Below are positions 52,405-60,650 of a DNA stretch of 64,000 bases, in pieces (positions within the stretch are counted from its first letter, which is position 1; the number at the start of each line of letters is the position of its first letter). Made by a program: the position numbers and the translations under genes. The DNA is from JACJWR01 sp963752505 (lineage in GTDB: Bacteria; Actinomycetota; Actinomycetes; S36-B12; UBA10799). Below the pieces are notes generated by a model, which did not search any database, was not told where the DNA came from, and worked only from the letters and a program-made list of their open reading frames with translations. The stretch lies in the NCBI GenBank assembly GCA_963752505.1, contig CAVVYM010000006.1:186001-250000 (forward strand), written 5' to 3'.

Positions 52405-55400
52405 TCATCGGCCCGAACTTCCGTGACTGCTGTGCCACAGTTTGGCGGGCGCGTCCTCCGCGGCCGACACAGCGCCCACAATGCCGCGGCCATTTGCGAC
52501 ATCGCCACCTGCGGGGCGGATGTCGGCATACGGCGACTTCCGGAATCCGCTGGCGTACTGCCAGACACGGCCGGCCGGCGTCCTGGCACCACGGCCGGCA
52601 TCTGCCGGGCTCGGGGCATTCATGATGACCTCGCCGACCGCAGCGACCCCTCCTGTGAGCCATATCCGATGCATGGCGGTCAGATCCCAGCAGCCAGTGG
52701 CCCGCAACGACACTCCCCGGGGCCCGGTACGGCGTACCCGTCCGCGCACCAGAAGCAACCAGGAACCGAACACCACCTGGGCGTATGGGTCTTGAGCATC
52801 GGGAAAGAACGTGGTGTCAATCGGCCCCGCCCCGTCGTCCAGGGTGAGGAACACCACCCGATGCCCACTGCGGATCGGCGGCGTTTGGGTTGCGACCTTG
52901 ACTCCGCCCACCACGATCTCCTGGCTGGAGCGGCACTTCAGCAGCCCAGTCGATCGAGTCGCCCCGAGCTCAGCAAGCATGGGTGCGTAGAAGTCGACCA
53001 AATGCGCGCTGGCGTCGAGGCCGAGCACCGCGAGTTCGGCCTGCACCCGGTCGCTTGCAGACATCTCCGGCAGACCACTCGGCGTGGTGGTCACACACGA
53101 CTCCCCCAGGTCCAAACTCAACTGCACTGTCGGAGCGGATGACGCCGCCACTGGCGCTTGCCCCTGGCGCCTGGCCGCGGTCACCGAATCGAAAGTGGTC
53201 GCCGGATGGGAGGTCGGTGCCCCTGCCCGTCGACGCTTCTTGGACCCGTTGTGACGCCGGTCGATGCGATCCACCCGGTCGAGATCTGCGACCTGCAACA
53301 GCAGATCTCGGCGGGTGATCCGGCGCTGCCCGTTTCCGGCGACCACTGCCATGCCGAGCACCGAATCGAACGCACCGGTGACGATCAACCCCTCCACCGT
53401 CGTTTTGCTCGCCCCGGAGCGTCGCCAGAAGTCGGGGAGATCAAGGTAGGGCTGACCCGCCACGATGCTCGCCACTTCGGCATCGCTGATCCCCTTGACC
53501 TCGGCGAGCGCCAACCGGATCCCATAGCGTCCCGTGGTCTCGTCGTGCTCCACCTGGTAGGTGGCAACCGAACGGTTGACGTCCAGCGGTAGCACGGCAA
53601 TTCCGTGCTGGCGGGCGTCATCGAGGATGAGCCGCTTCGGATACATGCCGGGGTCATGGGTGAGCACACCTGCGTAGAACGCGGCCGGATGATGGGCTTT
53701 CAGCCACGCCGAGTGATAGGTGGGCAGCGCGAAAGCCGCCGCATGGGCCTTACAGAAGCCAAATGAGGCAAAGGCGCGCAGCACCTCCCAGGTGGCCTCG
53801 ATCGTGGCGACGTCGTAGCCCTTCTCGTGAGCGAGCCGGTAGAACCAGCCCCGCACCTGTTGCTGGCCATCGGGACTGCCCATGGATCGGCGTACTTCGT
53901 CGGCCTCGGCGTGGCTGCAACCGGTCATTACCGCGACGATGCGCAGCACCTGCTCGTGATAGACCACCACGCCATAGGTTTCCGCGAGTGCCGGACGGAG
54001 ATCGTCATGGATGTACTCGGGGGCCCGCCAGCCGTGACGTGCCCCGAGGAAGGGGGTGATCATGTCGCTCTTCACCGGACCGGGGCGGAACAGGGAGATG
54101 TCGATGATGATGTGGTCGAACGTCTCCGGGGCGAACTTGCCGAGTAGTTCCCGTTGACCGGGCGATTCGATCTGGAAGCAGCCCAACGTGCGAGTGGAAC
54201 GAATCAACTCGAACGTGCTCGAATCATCGAGCGGAAGGTCGTCGAGCACGATCTCTTCAGCATCCACCCGGCGCACCTCGGCCACCGCATGCTGCAGCGC
54301 CGATTGCATCCGGATGCCCAGCACATCGAGTTTCAGGAAGCCGAGAGCCTCAACTTCGTCCTTGTCGAACTGACTCATCGGAAAGCCCTGCCAACTGGCT
54401 TCCACCGGTGTGCGGTCGAGCATGGTGGCATCCGACAGCAGCACTCCGCAGGGGTGGACCGCAATATGGCGGGGTAGACCGTCAAGCGACTCGACCAGAT
54501 CGAGGAACACGTCCAACTCGCCGCTGGCTGCCAACTGGCCGATACCCGAACTCCGCAATTCGGGCAGATCCTGCAACGCCGATCGCACGTCGGCCGCCCG
54601 GATGTGGGGGAAGGCCTTGGCGAAAGTGTCGATCTCGCCAGGGGGCATGCCCAGGGCGGCACCCACATCGCGGATTGCGTGGCGCACCCGGTAGGTATCA
54701 CGCATCGAGACGCACGTGCAGCGCTCACCGCCGAATCGGTCGAGGATCCGCTCGTACACCTCGGTCCGGCGTGCTGATTCGACATCGACGTCGATGTCGG
54801 GCAGGGATCGCCGCAACGGGGAGAGGAACCGCTCCATCAACAGGTCGTGTTTCAGCGGATCGACCCCGGAGATGCCCAGAAGGTGGTTCACCAGGCTCCC
54901 CGCACCTGACCCTCTGGCAGCTGCGCGCACGCCCATCTCACGGATGAGATCAACAACCTCGGCGACGGTGAGGAAGTAGCCGGCGAATCCAAGGTCCGCG
55001 ATGGTGGCCAACTCCGCCTCGAGCCGGTCGCCGGCAGCACGGCGATGCCCCCAGCCTCGGCGGTTCAACTCGGCCTCGCAGCGCGATCGGAGGAGGTGCT
55101 GCGCTTGCGCCGCTTCGGCGTCCACCAGCGCCCGGCTTCGTCGGCGAGTGTCGTATCCGGCGAGCACTGCGCCCACCTCTCGGGTGGCACCGGTTCCAAG
55201 TGCGCCCCGGCGCTGCACCACCTCGAGTTCGGGCACGTGGATGTCGCCAAGGCCCACGTCCGCAATCGGATCGAGCAAGCACTCCTGGGCCACCGCAACA
55301 GTGCTGGCCAGCAACTCCCGACCCAGGGACGCCACGCTGCCGGTGTCGACGAAACCGGCGATCTCTGCAACCACCGGGCGCAGTTGCTCCCAACTCTTGA

Positions 55401-56220
55401 GGTAACCCTGTGCGTTGGCGCGGTCAAGATGGCGCACATCGAGCGGCACGAGTCGCCGAATGGCGTCTAGCGTGTCGGCCACCGGAGCGCTCGCGGCAGA
55501 CACATAGCGAACGGCGTTGCTCAACACCGCTGCCACCCCGCACTGCTTGGCCACCGACAGTAAGCCCGCAGCCGCCCGAGCCGAACGCACCACAGCGTTG
55601 GCAGATCGTCCGGCTGCTCCCCCTCCCCCGTCTCGGCTGCGGTGCGATGCCACCTCTACCCGCACCGCCGCTGGTCCGACTCGGGCGAGCCACCAACGGA
55701 GTTCGGTCGCCGCGACATCTGGTCGCCGCCTGGCAACTGCCTGCCCAACAGTCGAATCGGCTCCGAGAAGCACGATGAGATCCCCGTGACGGACGTACTC
55801 AGCGATGAGTTCTGCCGTCGCCGCCGGCTTTCCGCGCTCCCCTCCGAGGTGGACTGCGGACACCAACCGGCACAGCGCCGCCCACCCCCGCCCGCCACGT
55901 GCAAGCACGACGGTGCGCGAATCGGCCTCCCAGACTGCTGCTCCACCACGAGTCGGAGTCCGCTTCGGACGACCCGGGCCGCCCGCTTGGGACACCTGCT
56001 GGTGCGTAACGGAGAGATCGACCCCCAAGATGCAGCCAACTCCCGCCTCGCGGCACGCCTGTGCGAACCTCACAGCGCCGTAGAGACCGTCACGATCAGT
56101 CAGGGCGATCGCACGCTGCCCCAATTCAGCGGCCTGGTTCACGAGTGCGTCGGGTGCCGAAACACCGTGACGCAAGGAGAAGCTCGAGACCGTCCGGAGG
56201 TGGACAAACGGATCCATCAT
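52405..56220 (-). CDS. dnaE2: DnaE2-type DNA polymerase III alpha subunit
   Basis: 1271 aa C-family polymerase of the accessory kind. The polymerase active-site motif PDIDVDVESARR is present near residue 475, and a C-terminal OB fold follows the finger domain. In the N-terminal PHP domain the usual HLHxxYS ligands read HLRTVSSFS, so metal-binding histidines are lost and proofreading by PHP is unlikely. Start ATG 56220 overlaps the HEPN stop by one base. Pairing with dinB is known in Streptomyces; here damage-inducible translesion synthesis is inferred from the SOS box and partners. Confidence 0.92.
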   Translation of the reverse strand: MMDPFVHLRTVSSFSLRHGVSAPDALVNQAAELGQRAIALTDRDGLYGAVRFAQACREAGVGCILGVDLSVTHQQVSQAGGPGRPKRTPTRGGAAVWEADSRTVVLARGGRGWAALCRLVSAVHLGGERGKPAATAELIAEYVRHGDLIVLLGADSTVGQAVARRRPDVAATELRWWLARVGPAAVRVEVASHRSRDGGGGAAGRSANAVVRSARAAAGLLSVAKQCGVAAVLSNAVRYVSAASAPVADTLDAIRRLVPLDVRHLDRANAQGYLKSWEQLRPVVAEIAGFVDTGSVASLGRELLASTVAVAQECLLDPIADVGLGDIHVPELEVVQRRGALGTGATREVGAVLAGYDTRRRSRALVDAEAAQAQHLLRSRCEAELNRRGWGHRRAAGDRLEAELATIADLGFAGYFLTVAEVVDLIREMGVRAAARGSGAGSLVNHLLGISGVDPLKHDLLMERFLSPLRRSLPDIDVDVESARRTEVYERILDRFGGERCTCVSMRDTYRVRHAIRDVGAALGMPPGEIDTFAKAFPHIRAADVRSALQDLPELRSSGIGQLAASGELDVFLDLVESLDGLPRHIAVHPCGVLLSDATMLDRTPVEASWQGFPMSQFDKDEVEALGFLKLDVLGIRMQSALQHAVAEVRRVDAEEIVLDDLPLDDSSTFELIRSTRTLGCFQIESPGQRELLGKFAPETFDHIIIDISLFRPGPVKSDMITPFLGARHGWRAPEYIHDDLRPALAETYGVVVYHEQVLRIVAVMTGCSHAEADEVRRSMGSPDGQQQVRGWFYRLAHEKGYDVATIEATWEVLRAFASFGFCKAHAAAFALPTYHSAWLKAHHPAAFYAGVLTHDPGMYPKRLILDDARQHGIAVLPLDVNRSVATYQVEHDETTGRYGIRLALAEVKGISDAEVASIVAGQPYLDLPDFWRRSGASKTTVEGLIVTGAFDSVLGMAVVAGNGQRRITRRDLLLQVADLDRVDRIDRRHNGSKKRRRAGAPTSHPATTFDSVTAARRQGQAPVAASSAPTVQLSLDLGESCVTTTPSGLPEMSASDRVQAELAVLGLDASAHLVDFYAPMLAELGATRSTGLLKCRSSQEIVVGGVKVATQTPPIRSGHRVVFLTLDDGAGPIDTTFFPDAQDPYAQVVFGSWLLLVRGRVRRTGPRGVSLRATGCWDLTAMHRIWLTGGVAAVGEVIMNAPSPADAGRGARTPAGRVWQYASGFRKSPYADIRPAGGDVANGRGIVGAVSAAEDAPAKLWHSSHGSSGR

Positions 56221-56654
56221 CACCCCGTCTGCCTCAAAACCGGCATAGCACCCAGCTCCTGCTGGTGCGCCACCCCTAACTGCCGGCACACCAAATCGAG
56301 GAAGCACTCCGCATCCCGGGTGAGATCTGCTGCCTCCCGCGGCGTCACCTGCCCCAGACCCGCTTCAGCGGCGGCCCGCTTTGACGCTCCCGCTGCGAAA
56401 AAGGCCGCCCACTCCGAAAACTCGGGCGCCATGACCGTCAGCAAGTCCCATGCGCTGCGCGGCCGGCGACGCCCATTCGGTTTGCCCTTGCACGCGAGGA
56501 CGGCGGCGGCTGCGCGGAGCGCCGCCAGGTGGGCCAGCGCGTACTGCTCACGTGGTTGTTCGGCACTCGAAGCAGCAGCGATGCCGCGTGCCGAAGCAGC
56601 CAGCAGATCCTTTGCAGCCGACGGTACCCGCGCGGGTGTCGGAACGTGGATCAT
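56220..56654 (-). CDS. SAV_6107-family HEPN-domain protein
   Basis: 144 aa, mostly helical. A HEPN-like segment is seen at about residues 16-65 (QPREQYALAHLAALRAAAAVL) and a second helical part to the end (AECFLDLVCRQLGVAHQQ). HEPN domains are often RNases or regulators, but the R-x4-6-H catalytic motif is not clear here. It stands regularly beside actinobacterial dnaE2/dinB, so a role in the damage response is likely. ATG with AAGGAGGG upstream. Confidence 0.75.
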   Translation of the reverse strand: MIHVPTPARVPSAAKDLLAASARGIAAASSAEQPREQYALAHLAALRAAAAVLACKGKPNGRRRPRSAWDLLTVMAPEFSEWAAFFAAGASKRAAAEAGLGQVTPREAADLTRDAECFLDLVCRQLGVAHQQELGAMPVLRQTG

Positions 56655-56697
56655 GGTCAATCCCTCCTTGATGTGGTGAATGGCGTCGCTTGGTTCG

Positions 56698-57060
56698 TCA
56701 GTCCCAGACCCGAGTGAGCCACCATCGCTCCGATCCGGGTTCGTACACGAGGTCGTAAGTGCCGGGTGCCGACTCCGCCAACCTCGGACGCCGCTCAGCC
56801 CTCGCCGTGACCCGCCACACCAGGTGCTCTGCCAACTCGCCATCGAACGTCATCGGTATGGCTCGCGGGCTAAGCGCAGCGCCGCGTCGCCACCATGGGA
56901 TCGCCTCGATCCAGTGGCTCAACACATCAATGACCCGATACCACCGTTGACCGCGACGGAAGCGCACTGGAGGTGACTCCGTCGTGATCAACGCACCCTC
57001 CCCACCTGTGGGTGAGCTGGCGGTCTGCACCAGGCAGATGTCCTGGTGTCGTCTGCTCAT
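56698..57060 (-). CDS. DUF6504-family protein
   Basis: 120 aa. Conserved-looking core: ESPPVRFRRGQRWYRVIDVL (about residue 30), then HWIEAIPWWRR, and the terminal YDLVYEPGSERWWLTRVWD, a tryptophan-rich beta protein. Function unknown; actinobacterial homologues sit directly upstream of the HEPN-dnaE2-dinB genes. ATG 57060 has GGAGGGG upstream. First gene of the operon behind the SOS box. Confidence 0.78.
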   Translation of the reverse strand: MSRRHQDICLVQTASSPTGGEGALITTESPPVRFRRGQRWYRVIDVLSHWIEAIPWWRRGAALSPRAIPMTFDGELAEHLVWRVTARAERRPRLAESAPGTYDLVYEPGSERWWLTRVWD

Positions 57061-57173
57061 GAGGCCCCTCCGATCGCTGGTCCACCTGAGGAGGCGGACG
57101 GGTTGATGTGTTGCTGTGGTGACTGCCGTGGCTGGTCGCAGTAGTGCTGAGTAGTTCCCCATGACAGCCATAA

Positions 57174-57189
57174 TCGAACATAGGTACGA
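57174..57189 (-). promoter_or_regulatory. LexA-type SOS box of the DUF6504-HEPN-dnaE2-dinB operon
   Basis: TCGAAC-ATAG-GTACGA matches the actinobacterial LexA site TCGAAC-N4-GTTCGA at all but one position. It lies 114 bp before the DUF6504 start, in the promoter zone. A second copy of the half TCGAACATA is at 57245-57253 in the divergent promoter. Confidence 0.75.
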
Positions 57190-57231
57190 CAAATCCAGTG
57201 GAGCAGGGTTGAACTCACCGCGTCAAGACGT

Positions 57232-57261
57232 TTGACACATTTTATCGAACATATTTACTAA
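57232..57261 (+). promoter_or_regulatory. Divergent promoter with SOS half-site
   Basis: TTGACA (57232-57237) and TACTAA (57256-57261) are 18 bp apart; TTTACT two bases earlier is an alternative -10. TCGAACATA (57245-57253) lies in the spacer. The promoter points to the YbaK-like remnant. A TAGCCT six bases before its ATG is another possible -10. Confidence 0.45.
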
Positions 57262-57283
57262 GACTTGGTGCTAGCCTCTGACC

Positions 57284-57457
57284 ATGACCGGCACCCAACC
57301 TCCGGCGGGGGCCGACCTCCCCCCGGTAGCCGCCAGATTCCGGCAACTACTACTCGACAGCGACCACCCCGACACCGTCGTCGCACTGCCCGACAGCGCC
57401 CGCACCGCCGCGGAGGCAGCAGTCGCCCTGGGCACCACGGCCCGCCGACAACCGTGA
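57284..57457 (+). pseudogene. N-terminal remnant of a YbaK/EbsC-type aminoacyl-tRNA deacylase
   Basis: 57-aa open frame. Its residues 15-52 (VAARFRQLLLDSDHPDTVVA, then LPDSARTAAEAAVALG) match the beginning of YbaK/ProXp-type editing proteins, where a KSLVF-type segment should follow. Instead the frame ends with TTARRQP. I cannot find the remaining 100 residues in any frame downstream before the next gene at 57591. Probably a truncated gene. The divergent partner is the SOS operon. Confidence 0.5.
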
Positions 57458-57590
57458 CCTGACCCCACCTGCGACATCCCCGAGAAGTAGCGAAACCTGT
57501 TGCACTGCAACGGTTTTGATGAGATGGGAATCACTCGAAACGGGGCCCTTCAGCCCTGGCATTCCGGCCGGAAATCCGTACCGTGGAAGT

Positions 57591-58169
57591 ATGGCTGCCA
57601 CCCCACCTTCCGCACCTGCCGCCGACCACGTGTCGGCCGTCGACGTGCACGCGGAGCACCTCGTGGTGCGCAGCCGGCTCGGCTCACGCGTGGTGGGGCC
57701 GCTGACCTTCGACATAGCGCCCGGAGCCTTGGCGCTTGCGACCGGCGACAGCCCCGCCGGCCGCTGGGCACTGGCCGCCGCACTCACCGGTCGACTACCG
57801 CTGGAGCGCATGCGCGCCGTGGGATCGCTGTCCGTGGGAGGCATGACGACACCGCCGATGATCCGCAACGTCTCGGTGCTGGCACAGTCATGGCGCATGC
57901 GGCGGGTACCCGAACCCAGTGACCGCCGACTGGGGGCCATGGCGTGGGCCCGGCGCACGGACGCGGGCCTCGTCGTGCTCAGCCCAGGCCTCGATGGACT
58001 GGACGCCGCACAGCGCCAAGTGGTGCTCATTGGGGCTCAGGAGTTGGCCGCGGAGGGCCGCACTGTGCTGGTCACCGCGCCGCAGAGCGCGATCGGGGCC
58101 GCAGAGCGGCACCTGGTGAGCGATACCATCGCGTTGGCCACAGTCGGCCGCACAACCTCTGCAGCCTGA
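57591..58169 (+). CDS. Degenerate ABC-ATPase-like protein
   Basis: 192 aa. The layout follows an ABC nucleotide-binding domain: VVGPLTFDIAPGALALATG leads into GDSPAGRWALAAAL where the Walker A GxGK[ST] should be, so the lysine and Ser/Thr are lost. A Walker B/D-loop-like LVVLSPGLDGLDAAQRQVV and a final VLVTAP strand follow. Q-loop and LSGGQ signature are missing. It is likely a non-hydrolysing relative; no membrane subunit is adjacent. ATG 57591 is preceded at six bases by TACCGT without a ribosome site. First gene of a compact run leading into the carotenoid genes. Confidence 0.55.
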   Translation: MAATPPSAPAADHVSAVDVHAEHLVVRSRLGSRVVGPLTFDIAPGALALATGDSPAGRWALAAALTGRLPLERMRAVGSLSVGGMTTPPMIRNVSVLAQSWRMRRVPEPSDRRLGAMAWARRTDAGLVVLSPGLDGLDAAQRQVVLIGAQELAAEGRTVLVTAPQSAIGAAERHLVSDTIALATVGRTTSAA

Positions 58170-58177
58170 GGAGGGCG

Positions 58178-59080
58178 ATGGACGCGCGCGATGTGCTCAC
58201 TTTGGGCATCTGGCATCCGGCAACGGCACTGATGGACCGACTCAGTCCGACGCCGCAGGGCTCACGGATCCCGGCGACTCCGGCCCCGGACTTCGCTGCC
58301 GGGCTAGCGTTCCACAGCCTCGGGCACGGCACTCCAGTAGTGCTGCTGCATGGCCTCGCGTCCAACCGCGGCGCCTTCAACCCGGTGTTCACCGAACTAG
58401 CCCGTCACCACCGGGTTATCGCGGTGGATCTGCCCGGCCACGGCGACTCGAACGCGCTTCATCCCGGCGAGCCGTTGACTCCGCGCGCACAGGCCTTCGC
58501 GGTCGGAGAGTTCCTTGACACGTTGGGAATCGAACGAGCCCACCTGGTGGGAAATTCACTCGGCGGCTGGGTCGCCCTTGAACTCGCCGCAGACGGCCGC
58601 GCCCTCACGGTCACCGGACTGTGCCCTGCCGGCCTATGGCGGCCGCTGCGCAGTCGCAGCCCACTCCTTGAGTTCAACCGTCACGCGGCCCAGGCAACCG
58701 GCATGCTGGGCGAGTTCCTCATGCTGATCCCCCAGCTGCGCGAACTCGTGTTCGCCGGGGCCCTCGCGCGGCCCTACCGGTTGGACTTTCCAACGGCGCG
58801 GGCGGCAATCGCGGCCCAACGCGTCGCCACCGGCTACGACGAAGCGCACGACGGCATCGTGGGTGCGAAGTTCGATCGAGCGCGCATGGTCACCGCAGAG
58901 GTTCCGGTCACCATCGCCTTCGGCGACGACGATCAGTTTCTGCCGGAATCCACCAGTCAGTTGCGCCACCTGGCACCACTGCATTCCCGCTGGGTGGTGA
59001 TGCCTCGGGTCGGACACGCTCCGATGTGGGACGACCCGGAGGGCACTGTCGCGCTGATTCGGTCCACCATCAGCGGCTGA
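58178..59080 (+). CDS. Alpha/beta hydrolase
   Basis: 300 aa. Classic motifs: VVLLHGLASNRGAF (oxyanion HG, about residue 55), AVDLPGHGDSN (about 85), nucleophile GNSLGGWVALELA (about 130), acid in FGDDDQFLPEST (about 250) and histidine in PRVGHAPMWDDPE (about 280). Substrate unknown. The ATG follows GAGGAGGG, 8 bp after the ABC-like gene and 13 bp before the CrtA-like gene, so it may act in carotenoid modification, but this is only context. Confidence 0.83.
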   Translation: MDARDVLTLGIWHPATALMDRLSPTPQGSRIPATPAPDFAAGLAFHSLGHGTPVVLLHGLASNRGAFNPVFTELARHHRVIAVDLPGHGDSNALHPGEPLTPRAQAFAVGEFLDTLGIERAHLVGNSLGGWVALELAADGRALTVTGLCPAGLWRPLRSRSPLLEFNRHAAQATGMLGEFLMLIPQLRELVFAGALARPYRLDFPTARAAIAAQRVATGYDEAHDGIVGAKFDRARMVTAEVPVTIAFGDDDQFLPESTSQLRHLAPLHSRWVVMPRVGHAPMWDDPEGTVALIRSTISG

Positions 59081-59093
59081 ATCACCGTCTACC

Positions 59094-59831
59094 ATGCCAA
59101 TCGTGGGCGATTCCCTGGTTCAGATGTACGTCTGGCGGGTTCCGTCCCGTCGACTGCCGAACGCCCTGGCGCGCATGGCGGGTGGCCGCCGAGCACTGCG
59201 GCGGGTACCCGGAGTCGCCTTCGCGAAACTGTTGGGCACCGGATCAGGCGACACTTTCACCACGCGGGATGCCGACCTCAATCACTGGGCCATGCTCGCC
59301 GTGTGCGACACGACCGAATCTGCCGACGGACTCGCTGCATCATCGATCGTGCGGTCCTGGGCGGAGATCGCCGAGGAGTCCCTGCGAATCGACCTGACCC
59401 CACTGATCAGCAGGGGCCAGTGGAGCAGGCAGGAGCCGTTCGCAGTGGACCATCCGCCGAGGCGCTGGGATGGGCCGGTGGCCGCACTCACCCGCGCGCG
59501 CATCAGGCCCCGCATGTGGCGCCGTTTCTGGTCGCAGGTGCCGCCGGTGGCCGACGACCTGCGCGGCCGATCCGGACTGGTTCTCAGCCTGGGTATCGGG
59601 GAAGCCCCGGTCGGACTGCAGGGAACTTTCAGCGTCTGGGAATCGAACGCCGCACTGACCGAATTCGCCCAACGCGGCCAAGCCCACCGGGACGTGATCG
59701 CCGCGACCGGACGGCTGAACTGGTACGCCGAGGAATTGTTCGCACGCTTCGCCGTCACCGGTAGCCGAGGTAGCTTCAACGGAGTGGCCATCGAGGCGCC
59801 ACCAACGTCCGGGGGCCCCGCACCGTCATGA
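59094..59831 (+). CDS. CrtA-like (spheroidene monooxygenase family) protein
   Basis: 245 aa. Resembles spheroidene monooxygenase-like proteins: WAMLAVCDTTESADGL, GPVAALTRARIRPRMWRRFW, VLSLGIGEAPVGLQGTFSVW, and the terminal LNWYAEELFARF. CrtA adds keto groups at C-2 of acyclic carotenoids in purple bacteria using a heme; actinobacterial members are little studied. Its stop overlaps the next gene's start (ATGA). The start could also be the GTG at 59103. Confidence 0.75.
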   Translation: MPIVGDSLVQMYVWRVPSRRLPNALARMAGGRRALRRVPGVAFAKLLGTGSGDTFTTRDADLNHWAMLAVCDTTESADGLAASSIVRSWAEIAEESLRIDLTPLISRGQWSRQEPFAVDHPPRRWDGPVAALTRARIRPRMWRRFWSQVPPVADDLRGRSGLVLSLGIGEAPVGLQGTFSVWESNAALTEFAQRGQAHRDVIAATGRLNWYAEELFARFAVTGSRGSFNGVAIEAPPTSGGPAPS

Positions 59832-60640
59832 CGTCCCTCGCCACCCGACTGCCGTGGGTCTTCACCTGCGCCGCAATCCTGGCCCAAATCGCGTGGCCGC
59901 TCACGAGCGGCACCGGTCGCGTGATCAACACCACCGTCGTCGTGGTGCTGTTCGCTGCCGCGTCGGTAAGCCACGCCGCAACGCAGCGGGGGTGGCGATG
60001 GGCTGTCGGCTACACCGCGATCGCGCTGGCGATCGGCCTCGGTGTGGAGGTGCTCGGCACTGGCACCGGGTTCCCCTTCTCGGCCTACGAATACACCGAA
60101 ACGCTCCAGCCGCAGGTGCTTGGCGTGCCGGTATTGATCCCGCTGGCCTGGACGATGATGGCGTACCCGGCTTGGTTGGTCGGTCGTCGTCTGACCGGCG
60201 GTCGAGCGGTCCCCGGGATCATCGTGGGTGCCTACGCCCTCGCATCGTGGGACGTCTTCCTCGACCCGCAGATGGTGGGAGAGAACTACTGGGTGTGGCT
60301 CTCCGAGGGTCGGGGGCTGCCCGGGATCGACAACATTCCGCTGGCCAACTACGCCGGGTGGCTGCTGGTGTCGCTCGTGCTGATCGGCGCCATCACACTG
60401 CTCCCCACCGACCGGGTTGTGCGTCCCTGGTCTGCCGCCGATGAGGGCGTGCCCGCGGTGTTGTATGGCTGGACGTGGCTCGGCGGAATCGTCGCCAATG
60501 CGGCCTTCCTCGGCCGGCCGGCCGTGGCCCTCTGGGGCGGCCTGATCATGGCTGTGGTCGCGGTGCCCTACTTCTCCAGCGTCATCCGCGACGGTCGCGG
60601 TAACCGCGTCGCCCACCCGACATCTGCGATGCAGGACTGA
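59828..60640 (+). CDS. cruF: CruF-type carotenoid 1',2'-hydratase
   Basis: 270 aa membrane protein, about seven helices, DUF422/CruF family: GVEVLGTGTGFPFSAYEYTE (about residue 65), GVPVLIPLAWTMMAYPAWLV (about 100), SWDVFLDPQMVGENYWVW (about 145) and NYAGWLLVS. CruF hydrates the psi end of acyclic or monocyclic carotenoids to a tertiary alcohol, the point where CruG can glycosylate. Gene order fits this. Confidence 0.8.
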   Translation: MTSLATRLPWVFTCAAILAQIAWPLTSGTGRVINTTVVVVLFAAASVSHAATQRGWRWAVGYTAIALAIGLGVEVLGTGTGFPFSAYEYTETLQPQVLGVPVLIPLAWTMMAYPAWLVGRRLTGGRAVPGIIVGAYALASWDVFLDPQMVGENYWVWLSEGRGLPGIDNIPLANYAGWLLVSLVLIGAITLLPTDRVVRPWSAADEGVPAVLYGWTWLGGIVANAAFLGRPAVALWGGLIMAVVAVPYFSSVIRDGRGNRVAHPTSAMQD

Positions 60641-60650
60641 CGGGCCCGCC

